NCBI RefSeq assembly: GCF_019396385.1
Contig: NZ_JAHKRN010000006.1
Coordinates: 205,522 to 269,521 of the forward strand
Direction: 5' to 3'
Origin: Nonomuraea harbinensis
Lineage (GTDB): Bacteria > Actinomycetota > Actinomycetes > Streptosporangiales > Streptosporangiaceae
Length of the DNA stretch: 64,000 nucleotides
A program made the translations under genes and the position numbers. Positions 20,060 through 28,204 of the stretch are shown piece by piece. The notes beneath the pieces were generated by a model. It did no database searches. It was given only the letters and a program-made list of their open reading frames with translations, and was not told the origin of the DNA. The first letter of the stretch is position 1, and the number at the start of each line of letters is the position of its first letter.

Positions 20060-20920
20060 ATGAGTGAAGTGACAGTGATCGGCCTGGGGCCGATGGGATC
20101 GGCCATGGCCGAGACGTTCCTGGCGGCGGGCCACGAGGTGACCGTGTGGAACCGTACCGCGAGCAAGGCGGACCCGCTGGTGGCCAAGGGCGCCACGCGG
20201 GCGGCCGGACCCGCGACGGGCGAGTTGCTGGTGATCAGCCAGACCGCCTACCAGGCGATGTACGAGAGTCTCGGCGAGGCGAGGCTGGACGGGAAGACGC
20301 TGGTCAACCTGAGCTCCGGCACCCCCGACGAACTACGGGAGGCGGCCGGGTGGGTGGCGGAGCGGGGCGGCACGCTGGTCACGGCGGGCATCATGGTGCC
20401 GCCGCCGGGGATCGGCCAACCTGGCGCGTACACGTTCTACAGCGGGCCGAAGGAGGCGCTCGACCGGTACGCGGGCACCCTGGAGGCGCTGTCCGAGGTG
20501 ACGTACGTGGGCGAGGACCCAGGGCTGGCGATGATGTACTACCAGGCCCAGCTGCTGATGTTCTGGTCGTCGCTGACGAGCTTCATGTACGCGGCCGCGC
20601 TGGTGGGGACGGCGGGGGTGCGGCCGACGGCGTTCGCGCCCCTCGCCCAGGGGCTCCACGGCGAGCTGGCCGCCGACGGCCCCATGGGCTACATCAAGAT
20701 CCTGAGCGAGGAGCTGGAGTCGGGCGTCTATCCGGGCGACGAGAACAGCCTGCACATGCAGGCCGTCGGCATGGGCCACGTGGTGGAGACGCTGCGCGCC
20801 GCCGGGCTGGAGACCACGGTGCCGGAGGCCCTGCACAGGCTGTTCGCCCGCGCCGACGCCGAGGGACACGGCCACGAGGGCATCACCGCCGTGGTCGAGT
20901 CGATCAGGAAGCCGGGGTGA
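20060..20920 (+). CDS. Imine-reductase-like NADPH oxidoreductase
   Basis: 286-residue Rossmann enzyme of the 6-phosphogluconate/hydroxyisobutyrate dehydrogenase superfamily. The dinucleotide site is VIGLGPMGSAMA, and Asn-Arg-Thr after strand 2 (VWNRTASKA) indicates NADPH. IMVPPPGIGQPGAYTFYSG matches the imine reductase (IRED) hallmark PPxxIGxPxxxxxYSG, and the C-terminal helical half (YYQAQLLMFWSSL) fits the dimer-forming domain. IREDs reduce cyclic imines and iminium ions. CAGTCT lies 6 bases before ATG 20060, a weaker form of the leaderless pattern. The divergent SARP regulator suggests controlled expression. The natural substrate is unknown. Confidence 0.88.
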   Translation: MSEVTVIGLGPMGSAMAETFLAAGHEVTVWNRTASKADPLVAKGATRAAGPATGELLVISQTAYQAMYESLGEARLDGKTLVNLSSGTPDELREAAGWVAERGGTLVTAGIMVPPPGIGQPGAYTFYSGPKEALDRYAGTLEALSEVTYVGEDPGLAMMYYQAQLLMFWSSLTSFMYAAALVGTAGVRPTAFAPLAQGLHGELAADGPMGYIKILSEELESGVYPGDENSLHMQAVGMGHVVETLRAAGLETTVPEALHRLFARADAEGHGHEGITAVVESIRKPG

Positions 20921-20921
20921 A

Positions 20922-20953
20922 GGGAACCCGCTCAGCTCCATGAGCGGGTTCCC
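20922..20953. terminator. Bidirectional hairpin terminator
   Basis: A perfect 13-bp stem (20922-20934 with 20941-20953) around a 6-base loop lies between the convergent IRED-like and cbs genes. Its symmetry and position suit termination in both directions. Confidence 0.8.
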
Positions 20954-20959
20954 CGGTGA

Positions 20960-22330
20960 CTAGTGGTTGGCCAGGAAGGCGAGCAGGTCCTGCCGGGTGA
21001 GGAGCCCGGCGGGCTTGCCCTCCTCCAGCACCACCGCGGCGTCGGCCTTCTCCAGCGCCTCGACCGCCCGCGACACCGGCTCGCCACTGCCGATCATGGG
21101 CAGCGGCGACGACATGTGGTCGGCGATCGGGTCGTCGGAGGAGAGCTTGCCGCGGTAGAGCGCCTCCAGCAGGTCGCGCTCCACGATGGAGCCGACCACC
21201 TCAGCCGCCATGACCGGCGGCTCCTCCTTCATGACCGGGAGCTGGGAGACCGAGTATTCGCGCATGATGGAGATCGCGGTGCCGACCGACTCGTGCGGGT
21301 GGGCGTGCACGAACTTGGGCAGCCCCTCGCCCTTGCGGGCCAGCACGTCGCCCACCAGCTCCTCCTCCGAGGAGGTGGTGAGGAAGCCGTAGTCGGCCAT
21401 CCAGTCGTCGTTGAAGATCTTGGAGAGGTAGCCGCGGCCGCCGTCGGGCAGCAGCACCACGATCACGTCGTCCGGCGCGGCCTTGGCGGCCACCTGGAGC
21501 GCCGCCACCACGGCCATCCCGCACGAGCCGCCGACGAGCAGCCCTTCCTCGCGGGCGAGCCTGCGGGTCATGTTGAACGAGTCCTTGTCGGACACCGCGA
21601 TGATCTCGTCGCAGATGCCGGTGTCGTAGGTGTCGGGCCAGATGTCCTCGCCCACGCCCTCCACCAGGTAGGGCCTGCCGGAGCCGCCCGAGTAGACCGA
21701 ACCCTCGGGGTCGGCGCCGATGATCTTGACCCGGCCGCCGGAGACCTCCTTGAGGTAGCGCCCGGTGCCGCTGATCGTGCCGCCGGTGCCGATGCCGGCC
21801 ACGAAGTGGGTGATCCGGCCCTCGGTCTGCTCCCAGATCTCGGGGCCGGTGGAGTGGTAGTGGGACTCCGGGTTGTCGACGTTGGAGTACTGGTCGGGCT
21901 TCCAGGCGTTCGGGATCTCCGCGGCCAGCCGGTCGGACACCGAGTAGTAGGACTCGGGGTGGTCGGGCGCGACCGCGGTCGGGCAGACCACCACCTCGGC
22001 CCCGTACGCGCGCAGCACCGCGATCTTGTCGTGGGCCACCTTGTCGGGCACCACGAACAGGCACCGGTAGCCCTTCTGCTGGGCCACGATGGCCAGGCCC
22101 ACGCCGGTGTTGCCGGACGTCGGCTCGACGATGACGCCTCCGGGCCGGAGTGCGCCGGAGGCCTCGGCGGCCTCGATCATGCGGACCGCGATGCGGTCCT
22201 TCACCGAGCCGCCCGGGTTGAAGTACTCGACCTTGGCGAGCACCTGAGCGGGCAGCCCCGACGAGACCTTGTGCAGGCGGACGAGCGGCGTGTTGCCTAT
22301 GAGCTCGACCAGGGAATCATGTACGCGCAC
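20960..22330 (-). CDS. cbs: Cystathionine beta-synthase with C-terminal CBS pair
   Basis: 456-residue PLP enzyme condensing serine (or an activated serine) with homocysteine. The PLP lysine is Lys44 in NPGGSVKDRIA; the substrate loop PTSGNTGVGLAI and the phosphate-binding GIGTGGTISGTG are present. Two CBS motifs follow from about residue 335, the regulatory Bateman module. The length agrees with M. tuberculosis Rv1077. GTG 22330 (MRVHDSLVELIGNTPL) has GAAGG about 11 bases upstream and matches family N-termini better than the frame from 22417. With metB it completes transsulfuration. Confidence 0.94.
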   Translation of the reverse strand: MRVHDSLVELIGNTPLVRLHKVSSGLPAQVLAKVEYFNPGGSVKDRIAVRMIEAAEASGALRPGGVIVEPTSGNTGVGLAIVAQQKGYRCLFVVPDKVAHDKIAVLRAYGAEVVVCPTAVAPDHPESYYSVSDRLAAEIPNAWKPDQYSNVDNPESHYHSTGPEIWEQTEGRITHFVAGIGTGGTISGTGRYLKEVSGGRVKIIGADPEGSVYSGGSGRPYLVEGVGEDIWPDTYDTGICDEIIAVSDKDSFNMTRRLAREEGLLVGGSCGMAVVAALQVAAKAAPDDVIVVLLPDGGRGYLSKIFNDDWMADYGFLTTSSEEELVGDVLARKGEGLPKFVHAHPHESVGTAISIMREYSVSQLPVMKEEPPVMAAEVVGSIVERDLLEALYRGKLSSDDPIADHMSSPLPMIGSGEPVSRAVEALEKADAAVVLEEGKPAGLLTRQDLLAFLANH

Positions 22331-22458
22331 CGAGGTGTTCACCTTCTTTGCCGAAGCTTGGTCAGCCGATTCGTGGCCGGGAACCCGTGAGGGTGGCGGG
22401 CACTCAGCTAGTTTCAACCAAACGCTACCGCCGAGCTGGGGTGGAGGGGAAAACGCAC

Positions 22459-23445
22459 GTGGTGTGGGCAGCGGGCGCGGCGCGGGCCGCGCGCAGGATC
22501 GCGGCCGCGGCGGCGCTCGGGGGCGGCGGGCTCACGGCTCTCGGCGCGACCGCGTACGCGTTGCTGATCGCCGAGGGCCTGCTGGCCCGCCGCACGATCG
22601 GCACCCCGCACGGCCTGTACGGCCCGTCGTCCGACGGCGTCTACGGCGACTATCCGGGCCCGCCGCTCAAGATGGCCATGCTCGGCGACTCCACCTCCGT
22701 CGGGCTGGGCATGACCGATCCGGGCAAGACGCCCGGCGTCCTGATCGCCTGCGGGCTCGCGGCCGTCGCCGAGCGGCCGGTGGAGCTGCGGGTCGTCGGC
22801 AAGTCCGGGGCTCCCTCCGCCGAGCTGGGCGAGCAGGTGGACGCGGTGCTGCCGATGCGGCCCGACGTCGCCGTGATCTTCGTGGGCGCGAACGACGTCA
22901 TCACCAAGACGCCGCCGGCCACCGCCGTCCGCCACCTGATCAAGGCGGTGCGGCGGTTGCGCGAGTCGGGCGCCGAGGTGATCGTCGGCACCTGTCCCGA
23001 CCTGGGCACGGTCCGGCCGATCGCACAGCCGCTGCGCTGGGTGGCGCGCCGCTGGAGCCGCCAGATCGCCGCCGCGCAGACGGTCGCGGTGGTCGAGGCG
23101 GGCGGGCGTACGGTGGCGTTCGCCGGTCTCCTGGGCAAGGAATTCCACGCAAATCCGGGCGAGATGTTCGGACCGGATCGTTTCCATCCATCTGACCGAG
23201 GTTATGCACAGGCTGCTTACGCGGTGCTACCTTCTGTATGCGCCGCGCTGGGGTTGTGGCCCGAGCCGCGACCCGAGCCCGGCGAAGGACTGCAACCGAT
23301 CTACATCGCGGCGGCGACGGCCGCGGAGGAGCCCGGCACCGAGGTTTCGGCAACCCAGGTCGACGGGCGGACGACCGGCACCCACGGCAGGTGGGCGACG
23401 TTGTTCCGCCGCCGTCGGCTCGGGGGGCAGCTCAACGACGCCTAG
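22459..23445 (+). CDS. SGNH/GDSL-family esterase with N-terminal membrane anchor
   Basis: Hydrolase of about 328 residues, Rv1075c-like by position beside cbs. An Ala-rich hydrophobic N-terminus (AAAALGGGGLTALGATAYALL) suggests a signal anchor. The SGNH blocks are clear: GDSTSVG (Ser nucleophile), GKSG, GANDV (Asn) and DRFHPSDRGY (Asp/His). It should be an extracytoplasmic esterase or lipase; the substrate is unknown. GTG 22459 follows GGAGGGG at good spacing. The C-terminal 60 residues are poorly conserved and basic. Confidence 0.88.
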   Translation: MVWAAGAARAARRIAAAAALGGGGLTALGATAYALLIAEGLLARRTIGTPHGLYGPSSDGVYGDYPGPPLKMAMLGDSTSVGLGMTDPGKTPGVLIACGLAAVAERPVELRVVGKSGAPSAELGEQVDAVLPMRPDVAVIFVGANDVITKTPPATAVRHLIKAVRRLRESGAEVIVGTCPDLGTVRPIAQPLRWVARRWSRQIAAAQTVAVVEAGGRTVAFAGLLGKEFHANPGEMFGPDRFHPSDRGYAQAAYAVLPSVCAALGLWPEPRPEPGEGLQPIYIAAATAAEEPGTEVSATQVDGRTTGTHGRWATLFRRRRLGGQLNDA

Positions 23446-23503
23446 ATCCGGTCACTCTCCGAGCCGGAGCCGTCACTCGGTGTCCCTTTGGAGGGATTTG
23501 CCC

Positions 23504-24838
23504 GTGCTCCGGCCTTCCGCTCTCGCCCTCGCCGGCACCCTGGCCCTGGCCGGCTGCTCCGGCAGCGACGCCGCCACCGCCGACTTCCCGACCTGGCACA
23601 ACCCCGCCGTCAACGCGGTCAGCCGGATGGCCACGGCCGGCGGGGTGGTGACCACCACCTCCATGAAGTCCGACGGCACGCTGGAGACCGTCGCCCTCGG
23701 CCTGTCCGACGGCAAGAAGCTCTGGGCCCACCCCGCGACCATGGCGGGCCGCCTGCCCGGCATGGGCGTCTCCGCCCCCGCCATCGTCGAGACGACGGGC
23801 GGCCAGGCGATCGTCGCGGCCCTCGACCCGGCGAAGAAGGGCCGCTGGAAGGCGACGCTCATCGTCCGCGACGCCCGCACCGGCGAGCAGAGATGGACCC
23901 GCCCGGTCCACTCCACGTTCGGCCCGCAGCGCTGCGGCCCCTACCTGTGCATGTCCGAGCACACCGCGCTGTCCTCGGCCCGCGTGGTGGTCCTCGACCC
24001 GGCCACCGGCAAGCAGCTGTGGAAGCTGCCCGGCATCGCCGAGGTCGAGTGGTCCGACTCCCAGCAGGTCGTGATGCTCCGGCTGGCCGCCAACCCGACG
24101 CTCGAGTCGTACGAACTCAAGACCGGCAAGCTGCGGTGGCAGCAGCCGATCGAGCAGGCGCTCGGGCCGGGCATCGACCTGTCGGGCGGCTGGGCGTTCG
24201 GCGCCAGCGGCGACGACCTGATCGGCTACGTCGCCCCCTACACCAACCCGCAGACGAAGAAGACCTCGGCGTTCGGGCTGTTCTCGGCGAAGATCAGCGA
24301 CGGCACGATCAACTGGATGCGGCCCTCGGTGGTGCGCGTCTACCCCAGCGGCAGCCCCGGCTACGCCCCCGTGGTGCGGCCGGTCGACCAGCGCGGCGCC
24401 TACGGCGGGTTCGCCAGGCTCGACGCCGGCAACGGGCGCGTCATCGGCCAGATCACGGCCGCCGACGTGCCGGGCTCGGGCTGGTGGCTGGCGTTCCCCA
24501 ACCACATGGACAAGCTCGGGTTCCTCAAGCACGGCCACAAGGGCACCGCGTTCGACCTGGTCAGCGGGAAGCCGGTGGCCGTCGAGGACCAGCGCGGGTG
24601 GTCCTTCTGCGTGACCGACCCCAAGCCGCTGCCCCTGCGCGGGCAGGCGCCCGGCTTCTACTCCATCGCCGCCGTGTGCGAGTTCGACCTGGCGTCGGGC
24701 AAGCGGATCGCCGACGCGTCCGCCCCGCCGTCCTGGTTCACCGGCAGCCAGCAGGGCTGGCGGCTGTGGCGCGACGAGAAGGGCGCCATGCACGCCGTCC
24801 ACGACGGCACCGCGCCCACTCCGGGGATGTACGGCTGA
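23504..24838 (+). CDS. PQQ-like beta-propeller lipoprotein
   Basis: Secreted lipoprotein of 444 residues. The signal peptide ends LALAGCSG, placing a lipid-anchored Cys near residue 18. The rest shows repeated beta-propeller blades of the PQQ/YncE type (GLSDGKKLWAH, DARTGEQRWTR, DPATGKQLWKL, ELKTGKLRWQQ). A Cys pair in RCGPYLC and another in SFCVTDP probably form disulfides. The PQQ-binding residues of true dehydrogenases are not evident, so a binding or scaffold role is more likely. GTG 23504 has GGAGGG eight bases upstream. Confidence 0.85.
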   Translation: MLRPSALALAGTLALAGCSGSDAATADFPTWHNPAVNAVSRMATAGGVVTTTSMKSDGTLETVALGLSDGKKLWAHPATMAGRLPGMGVSAPAIVETTGGQAIVAALDPAKKGRWKATLIVRDARTGEQRWTRPVHSTFGPQRCGPYLCMSEHTALSSARVVVLDPATGKQLWKLPGIAEVEWSDSQQVVMLRLAANPTLESYELKTGKLRWQQPIEQALGPGIDLSGGWAFGASGDDLIGYVAPYTNPQTKKTSAFGLFSAKISDGTINWMRPSVVRVYPSGSPGYAPVVRPVDQRGAYGGFARLDAGNGRVIGQITAADVPGSGWWLAFPNHMDKLGFLKHGHKGTAFDLVSGKPVAVEDQRGWSFCVTDPKPLPLRGQAPGFYSIAAVCEFDLASGKRIADASAPPSWFTGSQQGWRLWRDEKGAMHAVHDGTAPTPGMYG

Positions 24839-24901
24839 CCTTCCTGGACGCCCCACGCCTCGATCACGCGATAAGGCAGGGGCCCTGATGTCGGGGAAAT
24901 G

Positions 24902-24924
24902 GTATTGGAATATAGTTCTAATAC
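24902..24924. promoter_or_regulatory. Palindromic operator before the thiolase gene
   Basis: A 23-bp imperfect palindrome with GTATT at 24902-24906 and AATAC at 24920-24924, and GAA/TTC inside the arms. It is strikingly AT-rich for this genome and lies 21 bases before the thiolase ATG, overlapping a likely promoter. Size and symmetry suggest a TetR-family repressor responding to an acyl-CoA (inference). Confidence 0.6.
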
Positions 24925-24945
24925 TGTGCCGACAAAGGAGGGGCC

Positions 24946-26163
24946 ATGCCCGAGGCCGTCATCGTAGCCACCGCCCGCTCGCCCATCGGGCGGGCCTTCA
25001 AGGGGTCGCTGAAGGATATGCGCCCCGACGACATGACCGTTCAGATGATCCAGGCGGCCCTGGCCAAGGTGCCCCAGCTCGACCCGCACTCCATCGACGA
25101 CATCATGCTGGGCTGCGGCCTGCCCGGCGGGGAGCAGGGCTACAACATGGGCCGCGTGGTCGCGGTGATGCTGGGCCTGGACGACGTGCCCGGCACCACC
25201 GTCACCCGCTACTGCTCGTCGTCGCTCCAGACGACCCGGATGGCGTTCCACGCGATCAAGGCCGGTGAGGGCGACGTGTTCGTCTCCGCCGGGGTCGAGG
25301 CGGTCTCCCGGTTCGCCAAGGGCAACTCCGACTCCCTGCCCGACACCATGAACCCGATCTTCGGCGAGGCCGGTGAGCGGACCAAGTCATACGCCGCCGG
25401 CGGCAAGACCTGGCATGACCCGCGCGAGGACGACCAGGTGCCCGACGTCTACATCGCGATGGGCCAGACGGCCGAGAACGTCGCCCAGCTCAAGTCCGTC
25501 AGCCGCCAGGAGCAGGACGAGTTCGGCGTGCGCTCGCAGAACCTCGCGGAGAAGGCGCTGGCCGACGGGTTCTGGCAGAAGGACATCACGCCGCTGACGC
25601 TGCCCGACGGCACCGTGGTCAGCAAGGACGACGGCCCGCGCGCCGGCACCACCTACGAGAAGGTCTCGACCCTGCAGCCGGTCTTCCGTCCGGACGGCAC
25701 GATCACGGCGGGCAACTGCTGCGCGCTCAACGACGGCGCGGCCGCGGTGGTCGTGATGAGCGACACGAAGGCCGCGGAGCTCGGCATCACCCCGCTGGCC
25801 AGGATCGTCTCGACGGGCGTCTCCGGCCTGTCGCCGGAGATCATGGGCCTGGGCCCGGTGGAGGCCAGCAAGCAGGCCCTCGCCAGGGCCGGCATGGCGA
25901 TCGAGGACGTCGACCTGGTGGAGATCAACGAGGCGTTCGCCGCCCAGGTCATCCCGTCCTACCGCGAGCTCGGCATCGACGTCGACCGCCTCAACGTGAA
26001 CGGCGGCGCGATCGCGGTCGGGCACCCGTTCGGCATGACGGGCGCCCGCATCACCTCGACGCTGATCAACAGCCTCCAGCACCACGACAAGACGATCGGC
26101 CTGGAGACCATGTGCGTGGGCGGCGGCCAGGGCATGGCGCTGCTCCTTGAGCGCCTGAGCTGA
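24946..26163 (+). CDS. fadA3: Acetyl-CoA acyltransferase (thiolase)
   Basis: Degradative-type thiolase of 405 residues that cleaves 3-ketoacyl-CoA with CoA in the last step of beta-oxidation. The nucleophile is Cys90 (TRYCSSSLQ), and the other catalytic blocks NEAFAAQV, GHPFGMTGAR and MCVGGGQGMA are intact. AAGGAGG lies just upstream of ATG 24946. Its position beside the GDSL and cbs genes parallels fadA3 (Rv1074c), which is the basis for the symbol. Preference for fatty acid versus sterol side-chain substrates is not visible. The upstream palindrome suggests repression without substrate. Confidence 0.93.
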   Translation: MPEAVIVATARSPIGRAFKGSLKDMRPDDMTVQMIQAALAKVPQLDPHSIDDIMLGCGLPGGEQGYNMGRVVAVMLGLDDVPGTTVTRYCSSSLQTTRMAFHAIKAGEGDVFVSAGVEAVSRFAKGNSDSLPDTMNPIFGEAGERTKSYAAGGKTWHDPREDDQVPDVYIAMGQTAENVAQLKSVSRQEQDEFGVRSQNLAEKALADGFWQKDITPLTLPDGTVVSKDDGPRAGTTYEKVSTLQPVFRPDGTITAGNCCALNDGAAAVVVMSDTKAAELGITPLARIVSTGVSGLSPEIMGLGPVEASKQALARAGMAIEDVDLVEINEAFAAQVIPSYRELGIDVDRLNVNGGAIAVGHPFGMTGARITSTLINSLQHHDKTIGLETMCVGGGQGMALLLERLS

Positions 26164-26185
26164 CGACCGCGAGTGAGGGCCGGGC

Positions 26186-26596
26186 TCAGCCGTGGAAGTC
26201 GGGCCCGGCCCGCTCCGGCGTGATGCGGAGGACCACCCGCCGTTCGCGGACCATGGCCGCGCGGTAGTCGTCCCAGTCGGGGTGCTCGCCGGAGATGTCG
26301 CGGTAGTAGGACACCAGGTGGTCCATGGCCTCGGGCAGGGAGATGATCTCCGCAGTGCCCTCGACCTGGATCCACTGGCCGTAGAAGGCGTCGGTGAAGG
26401 CGCAGATGGCCACGTGGGGGTCCCTGCGCGCGTTGCGGGTCTTGACGGCCGTCTCCCTGGAGCTGACGACGATGCGGCCCTCGGCGTCGACGCCGAGGAC
26501 GACCGGTGACATCTGCGGCCGTCCGTCGGCGTGCCGGGTCAGCAGGACGGCCCTGTGGTTGCTGGCGAGGAACTCTCGCGCTGTCTGCAGATCCAT
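26186..26596 (-). CDS. PPOX-class F420-dependent enzyme
   Basis: 136-residue split-barrel flavin/F420-binding protein of the pyridoxamine phosphate oxidase superfamily (LASNHRAVLLTRHADGRPQMSPVV, WIQVEGTAEII), ending with the Rv1155-like stretch RVVLRITPERAG. Actinobacterial members use coenzyme F420 to reduce various substrates; the exact reaction is unknown. ATG 26596 is preceded by TACGAT at 7 bases, so the mRNA is probably leaderless; frames extending to 26686 run through a tandem repeat and are unlikely to be translated. Confidence 0.85.
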   Translation of the reverse strand: MDLQTAREFLASNHRAVLLTRHADGRPQMSPVVLGVDAEGRIVVSSRETAVKTRNARRDPHVAICAFTDAFYGQWIQVEGTAEIISLPEAMDHLVSYYRDISGEHPDWDDYRAAMVRERRVVLRITPERAGPDFHG

Positions 26597-26603
26597 GGGG
26601 ATC

Positions 26604-26609
26604 ATCGTA
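26604..26609 (-). promoter_or_regulatory. -10-like TACGAT before a leaderless start
   Basis: Read on the minus strand, TACGAT is followed by 7 bases and ATG 26596 of the PPOX gene, with no ribosome site. Confidence 0.5.
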
Positions 26610-26640
26610 CGGAGCGGCGTCGTGGAGGAGGTCGCCGTGC

Positions 26641-26673
26641 CGTCGTGATCCCGTCGTGATCCCGTCGTGATGT
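26641..26673. repeat. Triplicated 11-bp tandem repeat upstream of the PPOX gene
   Basis: CGTCGTGATCC occurs at 26641-26651 and 26652-26662, and the third copy from 26663 diverges after CGTCGTGAT. The 11-bp period keeps each copy on the same helix face, 45-80 bases upstream of the PPOX start, so an activator site is conceivable. Confidence 0.55.
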
Positions 26674-26733
26674 CCCGAGGGGGCATGCCTGCGCCCGTGC
26701 CGCGGCACGGGCGCAGGGTAGGCGGTGGGGGCT

Positions 26734-26967
26734 CTAGATGAAGCCCATGCGGTTACGGCGGAACCGCTCGTGCTCGTGAACGATCGCGGCGGCGTAGCCG
26801 TGGGTCAGCCCGTGCTCGTCGGCGAGCCAGTTGGCCCGCTCGGCGCACCTCAGGAAAGACGGGCCGTTGTCGATGGCTTGGAACCACTCTGGGAGTTCGC
26901 GTCCCGTGATGGCAGGGACTCTGGCGATCAGCTTCGTCTGCGTCTCCGGTGAGTGGTTCAAGGACAT
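26734..26967 (-). CDS. DUF4287-domain small protein
   Basis: 77 residues, entirely a DUF4287 domain: ETQTKLIARVPAITGRELPEWF followed by the conserved WLADEHGLTHGYAAAIVHEH. The fold is small and helical and found across actinobacteria and proteobacteria; its function is unknown. ATG 26967 has GGAGG five bases upstream, which fixes the start. It is probably its own transcription unit. Confidence 0.85.
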   Translation of the reverse strand: MSLNHSPETQTKLIARVPAITGRELPEWFQAIDNGPSFLRCAERANWLADEHGLTHGYAAAIVHEHERFRRNRMGFI

Positions 26968-27082
26968 GGGCACCTCCACGGATTAAGGTCCTTTGCTTGA
27001 CACTGCAACACCACTTGCGGAAAGGCAAGACCCCAGTTCGCGATCCTTTTGTTACGGCAGGTGGATTTCCGGTCGCACAAAG

Positions 27083-27112
27083 AGAGGGCCCCGCCGAACG
27101 GCGAGGCCCTCT
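27083..27112 (-). terminator. Hairpin terminator after the BI-1 gene
   Basis: AGAGGGCC at 27083-27090 pairs with GGCCCTCT at 27105-27112, and the enclosed CGCCGAACGGCG extends the stem. It lies 13 bases past the BI-1 stop on the minus strand. Confidence 0.75.
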
Positions 27113-27125
27113 GGTGCTGACGGTG

Positions 27126-27914
27126 TCAGTCGCTACTGGTGAAGTAGCTGATGAGGCGGAGCATCTCGATGTAGATCCACACCAGGCTCAGCGTGAGGCC
27201 GAAGGCGCACTGCCAGGCGAACTTCTCCGGGGCGCCCTGCTTGACGCCCTGCTCGACCGAGTCGAAGTCGAGGAGCAGGAAGAAGCAGCCGAGCAGGATC
27301 ATCGCGACGCTGAAGACGATGGCCAGCGGGCCGCCGTCACGCAGGCCCAGGCCGCCCTCGACGAAGAAGCCGGCGATCAGGTTGACCAGGATCAGGCCGA
27401 GCGCCGCGACCGCCGCCGCGACGACGTACTTGACCAGCTTGGGGGTGACGCGGATGATGCGCAGCGTGTAGACGGCGAGTGTGCCGGCGAACGCCATGGC
27501 GGTGGCGAGCACCGCCTGGACCACGATGCCGTTGATCTGCGAGTCGAACACACTGCTCACGGCGCCGAGGAAGACGCCCTGGAAGGCGGCGTAGCCCAGG
27601 ATGAGCGCCGGGTTGGTGCTCATCGTGAACGAGGCGATCAGGCCGAGGACCAGGGCCACGATGGCGGAGCCGATGGCCACGGCCAGGGGGACGTCGAGAT
27701 ACCACGAGGCGGCCGCCGCCACGACGAGCGTGCCCAGCGTCATGAAGCCGCGGACCACCACGTCGTCGATGGTCATCGTGCGGTAGGCGGGCTGCGCCGG
27801 GGGGGCGTACGACGGAGAGTCGTACATGTTCTGCAACTGCTGTGGGGTCGGGGTCGCCTGGCTGCCCCAGCCTGCCGACTGTGACCTACTGAATACGGGG
27901 TTCTTGCTCTGCAT
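27126..27914 (-). CDS. Bax inhibitor-1 / YccA-family membrane protein
   Basis: 262 residues with a Pro/Gln-rich cytoplasmic N-terminus of about 55 residues and seven predicted membrane helices. The BI-1 features are present: TMTIDDVVVRGFMTLG before helix 1 and a C-terminal acidic LLDFDSVEQG. Structural work on bacterial homologues (BsYetJ) describes a pH-sensitive calcium leak; a similar role is assumed here. ATG 27914 has AGGAGG five bases upstream. It is a single-gene unit with a promoter candidate upstream and a terminator downstream. Confidence 0.92.
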   Translation of the reverse strand: MQSKNPVFSRSQSAGWGSQATPTPQQLQNMYDSPSYAPPAQPAYRTMTIDDVVVRGFMTLGTLVVAAAASWYLDVPLAVAIGSAIVALVLGLIASFTMSTNPALILGYAAFQGVFLGAVSSVFDSQINGIVVQAVLATAMAFAGTLAVYTLRIIRVTPKLVKYVVAAAVAALGLILVNLIAGFFVEGGLGLRDGGPLAIVFSVAMILLGCFFLLLDFDSVEQGVKQGAPEKFAWQCAFGLTLSLVWIYIEMLRLISYFTSSD

Positions 27915-27931
27915 CGCTGCCTCCTGCGCCG

Positions 27932-27962
27932 AGCCTATGGGACCGGGCGGCACCTAGGTCAA
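27932..27962 (-). promoter_or_regulatory. Candidate sigma70-type promoter of the BI-1 gene
   Basis: On the minus strand TTGACC (27962-27957) and TAGGCT (27937-27932) are separated by 19 bases, followed by AGGAGG and ATG 27914. The -35 is good but the spacing is longer than the optimum. Confidence 0.45.
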
Positions 27963-28082
27963 CTAGCGCTCAGATCTATGTAGCTTCGAGACTTCAGCAG
28001 GGAGGTCAACGTACGTGACGCTCCGGAAGTTCCCGACGAGGTAAAGCCGAAATTCGCTGCATTTCCCGTGGTAGAGAGCCGG

Positions 28083-28155
28083 TGCCCCCGGCGGGATTCG
28101 AACCCGCACCGCAACCCTTTTAAGGGGTTTGCCTCTGCCATTGGGCTACGGGGGC
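28083..28155 (-). tRNA. tRNA with UAA anticodon (reads UUA), short variable loop
   Basis: A 73-base cloverleaf: 7-bp acceptor stem (GCCCCCG with CGGGGGC), discriminator A73, D arm with GG in the loop, 5-bp anticodon stem AACCC/GGGTT with loop CTTAAAA, and a perfect 5-bp T stem around TTCGAAT. The anticodon falls at 28122-28120 and is UAA, which decodes leucine UUA. The variable loop is only about 5 bases, whereas normal tRNA-Leu (including Streptomyces bldA) has a long variable arm. CCA is not encoded. It could be an atypical Leu tRNA, a tRNA charged with something else, or a decayed gene. Confidence 0.8.
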
Positions 28156-28204
28156 GCCGCAATCATACGAAACGGACCATGCTTCCGGTGGGCACAACTT
28201 CGCA

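Noticed and set aside
16950..20920. A complete natural-product gene cluster around the SARP regulator
   Set aside because: Only one candidate biosynthetic enzyme is present, and the surrounding genes are housekeeping.
26641..26673. CRISPR array
   Set aside because: Units are only 11 bases, directly adjoining, with no spacers and no cas genes in the window.
28083..28155. A stop-codon suppressor tRNA
   Set aside because: The anticodon is UAA, which pairs with UUA, not with a stop codon; a UAA-stop suppressor would need anticodon UUA.
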